Notes: generated by a model not told the origin, from the letters alone. DNA of 7,387 bases from Phycisphaeraceae bacterium (GCA_009827215.1 WUAJ01000114.1:1-7387); one strand, 5' to 3'. Numbered from the stretch's first letter, positions 1 through 5,704 are shown. Numbers and translations are program-made.

Positions 1-2
1 AG

Positions 3-1418
3 TTCAACAGCGTTGATTTGATGAACACCATCCGCACAACGCTGGACGAATCTGTTTTTGTCTCACCAGAACTCGATGCACGCCGGCGGATCATCCTCGC
101 AATGCTGAGATCAGAAAGCGATCCCCAGCTGAGCATTCAATCTCTCAAATCACTACTGAGCGAACGCGATCAACTCAACATTTCAGACCTCACCGCCGCG
201 AGTGCAGTGCTCGCGCTGTCGATGCACGAGAAACCCGATTCCCAGCTGCTCGACACCTCCCCATTCACGACCGATCCTGCGTGGACGCTGCTGCACGCAC
301 AAACGCGCTCGTGGTCGATGCTCCAAAGCGACCCTCTCAGCGCGTTTGACCCGCTTCTTGATCTGCGGGCGATGCTCCCACACCTCGAGCCGCTCATCGA
401 CCGCTCGATTGCGTCGATGGTCAATGAGCTTCGGCTTGATCAAACCAACGCCAACAAGATCAATCTGCTCCCACAACTCGTGCGATTCATCGACGCGCGT
501 GCTCGGCTCACGAGCACCAACACCGACGACAAACAACACGCGATCGAAACGCTCCTTTCGCTCGCGCGATCCGAAGATCAGAAACTCACCGAGGACTCGC
601 TTTGGCTCGCGTGTTTGGGCGCCCGCGCCCTCAACACACGCGACTCACACAGTGTGCTCATCGAAGCCGCATCCAAGCTCGCGGATCGATTCCCGGCTCA
701 TCCTGGTGCCGCCGACGCACTCGCCGGAGCGATCGACACTGCTTCGGCATCCAAATCTCCACTCATCACACCGCTGCTTCGCCAAGCGATCAGCACCTAC
801 CCCGATCGCATCGAGATCGACCTCTGGAAACTCCAGCTCATTGAGCTCACCTCAGGACAAGAACAAGAGTCCCTGATCCGCTCGCTCACTCCTGCGACGC
901 GCGAATCGGATCTGGGAGCACAGATCCTCCACGAGAACGCGCTCAAGGAGCGTCCATCCGATCCGCTCCAGCACGCGATCCAGACGGCTGATGCGCTGGA
1001 TCGACTCCGCTCGCCATTATCCACGCATTGGCACCGGACCGCCGCGGCACTGGAAGTGGACACTGATCCCACATCCGCCACGATCAGGCTCTCGCGTCTT
1101 GTGCACAACTCCGTCGATCCCGAAGATCCGGAGCTTGAACTGCTCTACGCGCGAGCGCTGATCGGCGCCGACCAACCAACCCACGCTCTTGAGCGCCTCA
1201 CTCAACTCACAACCGCACTCAACAGCAACGACTCCAAACACTTCTGGCACGCGTGGACACTCATCATCGAAACCACCATCGCTCACGGCAACGACGCCGA
1301 CAAAGAGAATGCACGCGCCCACCTCACGCGCCTCAAGCTCATCGATCCAAAACTCGGACCAGAACCCTATCGATCGCGCCTCATCCGAGCACAATCCACG
1401 CTACACTCAGAGCCGTGA
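3..1418 (+). CDS. TPR-like helical repeat protein, C-terminal part (5' end outside window)
   Basis: The frame is open from the first complete codon at 3 to a TGA at 1416-1418, with no in-frame stop upstream. TTG at 18 and ATG at 21 have no Shine-Dalgarno sequence that I can see before them, so I read this as the 3' portion of a longer gene; about 471 codons are visible. The product is almost entirely helix-forming (Ala, Leu, Arg, Glu, Asp), with degenerate repeats of 30-40 residues of the TPR type. Examples are the stretch around LWLACLGARAL followed by AASKLADRFPAHPGAADALA (about 600-730), and LELLYARALIGADQPTHALERL (about 1130-1200). I see no membrane segment or catalytic motif in this part. 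Such proteins usually act as scaffolds for protein complexes; the partner cannot be deduced. It lies directly upstream of tmk, probably in the same transcript. GATC is strikingly frequent here (about 29 by eye). TPR-like fold: fairly sure; function: unknown. Confidence 0.75.
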   Translation, partial: FNSVDLMNTIRTTLDESVFVSPELDARRRIILAMLRSESDPQLSIQSLKSLLSERDQLNISDLTAASAVLALSMHEKPDSQLLDTSPFTTDPAWTLLHAQTRSWSMLQSDPLSAFDPLLDLRAMLPHLEPLIDRSIASMVNELRLDQTNANKINLLPQLVRFIDARARLTSTNTDDKQHAIETLLSLARSEDQKLTEDSLWLACLGARALNTRDSHSVLIEAASKLADRFPAHPGAADALAGAIDTASASKSPLITPLLRQAISTYPDRIEIDLWKLQLIELTSGQEQESLIRSLTPATRESDLGAQILHENALKERPSDPLQHAIQTADALDRLRSPLSTHWHRTAAALEVDTDPTSATIRLSRLVHNSVDPEDPELELLYARALIGADQPTHALERLTQLTTALNSNDSKHFWHAWTLIIETTIAHGNDADKENARAHLTRLKLIDPKLGPEPYRSRLIRAQSTLHSEP

Positions 1419-1450
1419 GCGTACAAACCACCTTCCAAGCCGTTGAAGTC

Positions 1451-2122
1451 ATGACCACCCCACCACACGAACTCCCGGATGCCCAAATCAGCGCCCTCCG
1501 AGGCAAGTTCCTCGTCTTCGATGGTCCCGACGGCTCAGGGAAATCCACCCAGCTCGCGATGTTCCTCAAAGCCGTCCGCAGCGCCGGGATCGAGGTCACC
1601 GAAGTCCGCGAGCCGGGAGGTACTGAAGTCGGCGAGAAGATCCGCGACGCGCTCCTCGACCACCTCGATCGTGAGACCATGTCCCTCCGCTGCGAGATGC
1701 TCCTCTACATGGCGTCCCGCGCCCAGCTCTGCGAGCAGGTCATCGCGCCGGCGCTCACGCAAGGCAAGCTCGTCATCGCGGACCGGTTCGTCTCCTCTAC
1801 TTACGCCTACCAAGGGACCGCTGGCGGAATCCCGATCTCCGAGATCGACGAAGCCGCCAAAATCGCGATGCAGGGAACCGAACCCGACGCGACGCTGATC
1901 TTCGATGTCGATCAGGACACCGCCGCGTCGCGCCTAAATCCGCTCCTCGATCGCATGGAAGCGAAGGGCGCCGCGTTCCACGCGAAGGTCCGGCAAGGTT
2001 ACCAGGACCTGATCGCGTCTGATCCCGATCAGCAGCGCTACCTCCGCGTAGACGCGGCCGGGAAACCAGACTGCGTGTTTGGCAACATCCTCGATGTGCT
2101 CACACAGCGATTCGTACGTTAA
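1451..2122 (+). CDS. tmk: Thymidylate kinase (dTMP kinase)
   Basis: The enzyme phosphorylates dTMP to dTDP with ATP in the cytoplasm, a required step of dTTP synthesis. From ATG 1451 the product is 223 aa, against about 205-215 for the family. The P-loop GPDGSGKST is at residues 25-33, the dTMP-binding REPGGTEVGE at 53-62, and the DRF motif with the following SSTYAYQG at 111-122. The lid-region residues RLNPLLDRMEAKGAAFHAKVRQGY are split here as RLNPLLDRME (161-170) and FHAKVRQGY (176-184). All of these are diagnostic of Tmk. The start is uncertain: ATG 1451 has only a weak GAAG before it, and an in-frame GTG at 1415 overlaps the TGA of the upstream gene (GTGA) and would give 235 aa. The close spacing suggests co-transcription with the upstream TPR-like gene. 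The coding sequence is clearly GC-rich (42 of 60 bases at 1561-1620). I am very sure of the function. Confidence 0.96.
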   Translation: MTTPPHELPDAQISALRGKFLVFDGPDGSGKSTQLAMFLKAVRSAGIEVTEVREPGGTEVGEKIRDALLDHLDRETMSLRCEMLLYMASRAQLCEQVIAPALTQGKLVIADRFVSSTYAYQGTAGGIPISEIDEAAKIAMQGTEPDATLIFDVDQDTAASRLNPLLDRMEAKGAAFHAKVRQGYQDLIASDPDQQRYLRVDAAGKPDCVFGNILDVLTQRFVR

Positions 2123-2156
2123 TCAGAGCCCTTGCACCCGTAACTACAGAAGACAC

Positions 2157-2195
2157 AATATCCTCACCGTTTCCGCGTTCCTCTCCGCATTCTGA
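2157..2195 (+). pseudogene. Decayed C-terminal tail of a dockerin-like repeat
   Basis: Translating codons from 2157 gives NILTVSAFLSAF followed by TGA (2193-2195). This matches NFLDVSAFLSAF, the second dockerin repeat of the metalloprotease downstream (codons from 4356), in 10 of 12 residues. At DNA level 29 of 36 bases agree, including an exact 20-base block, 2172-2191 against 4371-4390 (tccgcgttcctctccgcatt). The relic has no calcium-loop start (no ADFTGEG), no usable start codon of its own and no Shine-Dalgarno sequence, and it lies only 35 bases after the tmk stop. I therefore read it as the remains of a deleted or recombined dockerin-bearing gene, not as a live gene. The frame stays open back into tmk, but nothing upstream there resembles an exported protein. 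The match itself is directly visible; its history is inference. Confidence 0.7.
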
Positions 2196-2216
2196 GCGGG
2201 GTGCCGTAGAGCATCT

Positions 2217-2290
2217 TCTAGATCGGCCTGATAATTTGTTGCATCTCTGAATTGAGAGTTGAACCCGGTCTAGATCTTTGATAGGTTCAA
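2217..2290 (+). repeat. Two overlapping, mutually exclusive inverted repeats upstream of the metalloprotease
   Basis: The first stem pairs 2217-2226 (tctagatcgg) with 2265-2274 (ccggtctaga): ten base pairs including one G-T wobble, with a 38-base loop that holds a small inner ctct/agag pairing (2245-2248 with 2255-2258). The second stem pairs 2259-2265 (ttgaacc) with 2284-2290 (ggttcaa): seven perfect pairs and an 18-base loop. The two stems share 2265 and interleave, so they cannot form together. This lies 53-126 bases upstream of the protease start, in the likely leader. Neither stem is followed by a T-run, so neither looks like a ready-made terminator. It could be a regulatory leader, an operator or chance; I recognise no known riboswitch here. 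Confidence 0.35.
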
Positions 2291-2332
2291 TCCTGCTCAG
2301 TGATCGGCATATTGTCGTTCCACCACATCTCT

Positions 2333-2338
2333 GAGGGA
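2333..2338 (+). promoter_or_regulatory. Ribosome binding site of the metalloprotease
   Basis: GAGGGA ends four bases before ATG 2343; its GAGG core ends six bases before the ATG. An in-frame TGA at 2301-2303 closes the frame upstream. Together these fix ATG 2343 as the start of the exported protease, even though its signal peptide lacks basic residues. Confidence 0.7.
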
Positions 2339-2342
2339 TCCC

Positions 2343-4409
2343 ATGCCGAACACGCTCTTTTGTGTTATTACTGCCATTCCAGCTCTTGTCTTAACTTGCC
2401 AGCAAGTCCATGGGCAACTCACTTTCACTGATCTCGAAGCGGTTGCAAGAGTTGAAGCATCATCTACAAACAGCGAGAATTTCGAGTTCTTGCTCGATGA
2501 AAACGAACAAGTGCTCCAGAATATTGGCTCGCTCGTTGGTGATATCAGCGCAACTTCCGCCGCCAATGGTGGGAACTCCTTCGCACGATCTGAGTATGAC
2601 ATCACCCAAAACGCAGACGGCTTCAGATTCATCTCCGAGCTCACAAGCCAAGCATCGCTTGGTTCTGCATTCGGACTCAACGCAACATCAGGCGCCGGGA
2701 TAACCGCGACATTCTCAACGCTTCAAACAACGGATATCGTGATCTCAGGCGCATTTGTTCTGGATCAACCACTCCCGACAGGAGCACTGGGGCCGAACAC
2801 GGTTGATATCCGAGTTCAGTTGATCGGGGGAGCTGGAAGCCTACCGAATCAGTTCATCAACTTTCAGTATGTCATGTCATCATTCCTGGGTGGAACCGAG
2901 AACGAGCTCCGTTTCATTGACATCGCAACCATAGCGCCAGATGGCGAGTACACCATCGTCGTTCAGGCAACTGTGATCGCCGGGGTGGGACTGGGTGGAT
3001 CAGCAGGTCCCGCGGATATCTCGGGACGCTTTACCATGCGTCTGGATCACCTCGACGATGATGAAGACGGGCTGTTCAACACGTGGGAGACCGACGGCGT
3101 CGATTTCGAGATTGACGGGATCCCTGAGATCGATCTCCCCGGAGACGGCGCTACCAGCGATCGGAAAGACCTTTTCGTCGAGATCGACACGCACAGCGGA
3201 ATTATGCTTGGTCAGTCACTGCTGGATCAGGTCTCTGATGCATTTGATGCCGCACCTGTCTCGAATCCGAGCGGAAACGATGGGATCTTCCTGCACTTCG
3301 AGCTCGACGAGACCTCGCTGCCCAACATCGATTATCAACAGAACTACATCACCAAAACCGGGAATGTGAAGACGCAGATGCTACAGCAAAGACAAGCGTT
3401 CTTTGGGACTTCTGCACAGCGAAGCGACAGCGATGCACAAGTCTTGCTCAAAGCAAAGTCACTGATCTATCGCTACGGCGTCGTCGGAGGTATACAGACT
3501 TATACCTTCATCGATCCAAACGCTGTCCCGATGCCGATGGAACGCACAATCCGGGTCGGAGGCATGGCCGAAATTCCAGGAGAAGATTTCATCATCACAC
3601 TCAGAGACCCCAATGATCGACCAGAAGACATGGCAGCCACGATCATGCACGAGTTCGGACACAACCTCGGATTAAGACACGGCGGAGGCGACAACACCAA
3701 CTTCAAACCAAACTACTTCAGCGTCATGAACTACATGCACGCACTCCAACGCGACAACTGGGGCTCGCGATGGAACGACAATCTCCAGCTTGATTACTCA
3801 CGAGCCCAACTCCCAGATGTGGACGAGTCTTCGCTCTCAGAACCGATCGGGATCGGATCAAACGACCCATCCTCAAGCGGCCGACTCTTCGCGTTCGCAA
3901 ACGACAATCCGATCAATCCAAACGGGAGCACACGAATCTGGATCGCAGACGGATCACCAGGCGCCCCGGTCGACTGGGACATCGATGGTTCAACAAACGC
4001 GATCGGTATCGAACTGGATGTCAGCCAATCGAACATGAACTCGCCCGAATCGATCGAAGTCCACACGGGGCACGACGACTGGTCAAATCTCTACTACAAG
4101 ATTCGTGGCCATGAAAACTTCGGGCTCGGTGCCCTCGCCGAAGGCGATAGCACGCTGGACCTAGAAATCGGCGAGCTCTCGTTTGAAGAAAATGACATGC
4201 TCAACAACATGCCCGTGGTGTATCTCGACGAAGCCGAGCCCTGCCCCGCAGACTTCACAGGTGAAGGCGACCTCAACTTCCTCGATGTCTCCGCGTTCCT
4301 CACCGCGTACGCGAATCAAGACCCCACAGCGGACTTCACAGGAGAAGGACTATTTAACTTCCTCGATGTCTCCGCGTTCCTCTCCGCATTTGCCGTTGGC
4401 TGTCCCTGA
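2343..4409 (+). CDS. Exported metzincin-type zinc metalloprotease with C-terminal dockerin-like repeats
   Basis: This is a 688-aa protein. Residues 1-24 look like a Sec signal peptide (hydrophobic LFCVITAIPALVL, probable cleavage VHG|Q), unusual in lacking Lys or Arg in the n-region. Residues 25-235 are Ser/Thr/Gly-rich and look like a beta-sandwich. An acidic segment DDDEDGLFNTWETDG (238-252) resembles calcium-binding type-3-like repeats. It is followed by KDLFVEID (275-282), a combination I recall from bacterial secreted proteases of this type. The zinc site HEFGHNLGLRH (436-446) is the full HExxHxxGxxH metzincin motif, with Glu437 as catalytic base and a Met-turn SVMNYM (460-465, Met462). 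DWDIDG is at 544-549. Residues 634-688 hold two dockerin-like repeats starting at Asp637 and Asp664, framed by Cys634 and Cys687, the only cysteines of the mature chain. The likely role is cleavage of extracellular or envelope-linked protein; the substrate is unknown. Several stretches are AT-richer than the neighbours (26 G+C of 60 at 2461-2520), which may point to different ancestry. The protease call is firm, the dockerin call firm, the anchoring role inferred. Confidence 0.9.
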   Translation: MPNTLFCVITAIPALVLTCQQVHGQLTFTDLEAVARVEASSTNSENFEFLLDENEQVLQNIGSLVGDISATSAANGGNSFARSEYDITQNADGFRFISELTSQASLGSAFGLNATSGAGITATFSTLQTTDIVISGAFVLDQPLPTGALGPNTVDIRVQLIGGAGSLPNQFINFQYVMSSFLGGTENELRFIDIATIAPDGEYTIVVQATVIAGVGLGGSAGPADISGRFTMRLDHLDDDEDGLFNTWETDGVDFEIDGIPEIDLPGDGATSDRKDLFVEIDTHSGIMLGQSLLDQVSDAFDAAPVSNPSGNDGIFLHFELDETSLPNIDYQQNYITKTGNVKTQMLQQRQAFFGTSAQRSDSDAQVLLKAKSLIYRYGVVGGIQTYTFIDPNAVPMPMERTIRVGGMAEIPGEDFIITLRDPNDRPEDMAATIMHEFGHNLGLRHGGGDNTNFKPNYFSVMNYMHALQRDNWGSRWNDNLQLDYSRAQLPDVDESSLSEPIGIGSNDPSSSGRLFAFANDNPINPNGSTRIWIADGSPGAPVDWDIDGSTNAIGIELDVSQSNMNSPESIEVHTGHDDWSNLYYKIRGHENFGLGALAEGDSTLDLEIGELSFEENDMLNNMPVVYLDEAEPCPADFTGEGDLNFLDVSAFLTAYANQDPTADFTGEGLFNFLDVSAFLSAFAVGCP
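4251..4391 (+). repeat. Tandem dockerin-like repeat pair, 81-base period
   Basis: Two 60-base units, 4251-4310 and 4332-4391, lie in frame at the 3' end of the protease gene. They agree at 49 of 60 bases, with an uninterrupted identical block of 27 bases (4275-4301 and 4356-4382). Each encodes DFTGEGxxNFLDVSAFLxAx, with Asp, Thr, Glu, Asn and Asp at loop positions 1, 3, 5, 9 and 12 of the dockerin calcium loop (classical order D, N, D, N, D), followed by an F-helix with VSAFL. The 27-base identity extends through third codon positions, which suggests recent duplication or gene conversion. A third, decayed copy is at 2157-2195. Confidence 0.85.
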
Positions 4410-4460
4410 TCAACAGCCAACAACCAAGCCAAACTTCTATCGAGTCCCTACGCTTGAGCA

Positions 4461-5231
4461 ATGATCGCGTATCTCCTCATCCCCGCCGCGTTCCTGATGG
4501 GATCCATCCCCTTCGGATTCCTCATCGCTCGCGCTAAGGGAATCAATCTCCGAGACCACGGCTCTGGGAACATCGGCGCCACGAATCTCGGACGCGTGCT
4601 CGGACGACCATACTTCTTCCTCTGCTTCGCACTCGATTTCAGTAAGGGACTCACCCCCTCGCTCATCGCGGGATCTGTGCTGAGCACACTCGGACGCATG
4701 GACATCGCACCGAGCGATGCCTGGATCTGGCTCGCCGTGATGTTCGCCGCTCCGCTAGGACACATCTTCTGCCCCTGGCTCGGATTCAAAGGGGGCAAAG
4801 GCGTCGCGACCGCACTGGGCGCGATGATCGGAGTCATGCCCGCGATGACGATCCCCGCTGCAGGCGCGTTCGTGGTGTACATCGTCGTCCTGATGCTCTG
4901 GCGCATGGTGGGTCCCGCGTCGTCGCTCGCCGCCGCGTCGCTCCCACTCTGGACCTGGTACGCTTTCAATCAGTACGAGACGCTGCAGGAGCGCCGAGTC
5001 GGTTCCCAGTCACAGTTTGCCGACACTCCAGCAACCCACATTGACCAGATGGTTCCGAACTACGGCACGCCGTTCTTCATCGTCGCGATCGCGCTCGCAC
5101 TCATCGTCATCTATAAGCACAAAGCGAACCTCATGCGAGCCCTCGCTGGGACGGAACCCAAACTCGGCGAGTCCAGACCAATCCAATCCACTCCAGCACC
5201 GATCCCCGATTCTCCGGATTCCAGCGAGTAA
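4461..5231 (+). CDS. plsY: Acyl-phosphate:glycerol-3-phosphate acyltransferase PlsY
   Basis: This integral membrane enzyme transfers the acyl group of acyl-phosphate (made by PlsX) to sn-glycerol-3-phosphate, giving lysophosphatidic acid, the first step of phospholipid synthesis. The 256-aa product shows the family motifs in order: GSIPFGFLIA in the first membrane segment (14-23), the loop GSGNIGATNLGR (34-45), DFSKG (59-63), the glycine-rich GHIFCPWLGFKGGKGVAT (100-117), and near the C-terminus YKHKANLMRALAGTEPKLG ending at about 236. Several hydrophobic segments lie between them. It is longer than the usual 190-220 aa. The extra length is a soluble insert before the last membrane segment (about residues 172-202, rich in Gln, Glu and Arg) and a Pro/Ser-rich tail of about 20 residues. 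It starts 51 bases after the protease stop, with only a weak GAG before ATG 4461. I see no hairpin between the two genes, so read-through from the protease is possible, although the functions are unrelated. PlsX is not in the window. Confidence 0.95.
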   Translation: MIAYLLIPAAFLMGSIPFGFLIARAKGINLRDHGSGNIGATNLGRVLGRPYFFLCFALDFSKGLTPSLIAGSVLSTLGRMDIAPSDAWIWLAVMFAAPLGHIFCPWLGFKGGKGVATALGAMIGVMPAMTIPAAGAFVVYIVVLMLWRMVGPASSLAAASLPLWTWYAFNQYETLQERRVGSQSQFADTPATHIDQMVPNYGTPFFIVAIALALIVIYKHKANLMRALAGTEPKLGESRPIQSTPAPIPDSPDSSE

Positions 5232-5403
5232 TCCATCACCTCCAAAGCTGCACTCCCAGGGTCCCAAGTGCCGATAACACGCATCATGGGATCATCTGTC
5301 AGGATTCTGCTGCCCAAAGCATGCACTTCGTGTGGTTTCTGCTTCATTGAGCGAAACCGAATGACGATCTGTTATGCAGACTCATCTGGACTCATTCCAG
5401 TCC
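5232..5403 (+). other. Non-coding gap between plsY and the small acidic protein gene
   Basis: I find no convincing gene in this stretch of about 170 bases. No clear terminator follows plsY: short pairings such as 5322-5326 with 5330-5334 are weak and lack a T-run. A possible promoter for the next gene is TTGAGC (5347-5352) with TATGCA (5373-5378) behind a TG at 5370-5371. The spacing is 20 bases and the -10 match is poor, so I give it little weight. The gap ends in the small hairpin described separately. Confidence 0.4.
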
Positions 5404-5404
5404 A
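5386..5404 (+). promoter_or_regulatory. Small hairpin abutting the first Shine-Dalgarno sequence of the small ORF
   Basis: Two alternative pairings overlap here: CTGGA (5386-5390) with TCCAG (5396-5400), and TGGACT (5387-5392) with AGTCCA (5399-5404), the latter reaching the first base of AAGGAGG at 5404. The word GACTCAT also occurs twice, ten bases apart (5379-5385 and 5389-5395), as expected for a possible repeated protein-binding site. The stems are only five to six pairs long, so a role in translation control is speculative. Confidence 0.3.
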
Positions 5405-5410
5405 AGGAGG
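5404..5410 (+). promoter_or_regulatory. Strong ribosome binding site for the upstream start of the small ORF
   Basis: AAGGAGG lies six bases before ATG 5417, a near-perfect complement of the 3' end of 16S rRNA at good spacing. It is the strongest such site upstream of any start codon I examined, apart from its twin at 5522-5528 in the same gene. Confidence 0.75.
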
Positions 5411-5416
5411 GCCGCG

Positions 5417-5683
5417 ATGCCGAATCTGAGACTCTGCCGAGAGACCGACACGATTGAGGATCCCCCCGCACCATTGCCGTTCACAAGCGTGCCCTCATGG
5501 CGCGCCGCCGGCAAAGACAACAAGGAGGACACGATGGACTCGATCGACTTTGCCCAACAAGCACTCGCAGACGCTGAATCCAAGATGGAACAGCTCAACG
5601 AGCTCATGGAAGAAGAAACCCAGTCTTACAGCTTCGCGCAGTGGACGATGGACGATGACGACGACGGCCCGTACGCCGCTTGA
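5417..5683 (+). CDS. Small acidic protein with two possible in-frame starts (88 or 49 aa), function unknown
   Basis: I do not recognise this protein. From ATG 5417 it has 88 aa; from the in-frame ATG 5534 it has 49 aa. Both starts have a perfect AAGGAGG, 6 and 5 bases away. The N-terminal 39 residues are Pro/Arg-containing and look unstructured. The last 49 residues begin MDSIDFAQQALADAESK and carry 14 acidic residues against one Lys. They form a probable amphipathic or coiled-coil helix (about 5-30 of the short form), then an aromatic patch SYSFAQW and a MDDDDDG run before the C-terminal PYAA. There are no membrane segments, and the only cysteine is in the N-terminal extension (RLCRE). A clear terminator follows, 22 bases downstream, so the gene is transcribed as a separate short unit or the last of one. 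It could be a small regulatory or binding protein; the function is open. That it is a real gene is supported by the two ribosome binding sites and the terminator. Confidence 0.65.
   Translation: MPNLRLCRETDTIEDPPAPLPFTSVPSWRAAGKDNKEDTMDSIDFAQQALADAESKMEQLNELMEEETQSYSFAQWTMDDDDDGPYAA
5522..5528 (+). promoter_or_regulatory. Second, internal ribosome binding site in the small ORF
   Basis: AAGGAGG lies five bases before the in-frame ATG 5534. In the longer form the same bases encode part of GKDNKEDT. A perfect Shine-Dalgarno sequence at ideal distance from an in-frame ATG is unlikely by chance and suggests that the 49-aa form is made, either alone or beside the 88-aa form. Confidence 0.65.
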
Positions 5684-5704
5684 TCACCCGAATGAACAAA
5701 CCAC

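Noticed and set aside
183..876. Long open frames on both strands overlapping the TPR-like gene (118 aa on -, 224 aa on +).
   Set aside because: They have the Arg/Ser-rich composition typical of frame-shifted GC-rich coding DNA, no ribosome binding sites and no recognisable motif.
1479..1898. 139-aa + strand frame inside tmk.
   Set aside because: It is a Ser/Arg/Pro-rich shadow of the tmk frame with no motif.
2278..2296. GGTTCAATCC, resembling the T-arm of a tRNA.
   Set aside because: The seven-base T-loop cannot be flanked by a five-pair stem (only one good pair and a wobble), and no acceptor, D or anticodon arms fit upstream. It is better explained as part of the inverted repeat.
2343..2417. 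Lipoprotein signal in the protease (LVLTC around residue 19).
   Set aside because: Thr before the Cys does not fit a normal lipobox (Gly, Ala or Ser expected), and a good signal peptidase I site follows at VHG|Q.
4448..4969. 173-aa open frame on the - strand, antisense to plsY.
   Set aside because: plsY is certain from its motifs; the antisense product is low-complexity Ala/Pro/Met with no motif and no ribosome binding site.
5085..5092. GCGATCGC octamer, as in the cyanobacterial HIP1 repeat.
   Set aside because: I noticed only this one copy, it lies within plsY, and the general GATC excess makes such an octamer likely by chance.
5347..5378. A sigma-70-like promoter (TTGAGC, TATGCA) before the small ORF.
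   Set aside because: The spacing of 20 bases and three mismatches in the -10 box make it too weak to list as a separate feature; it is mentioned only in the description of the gap.
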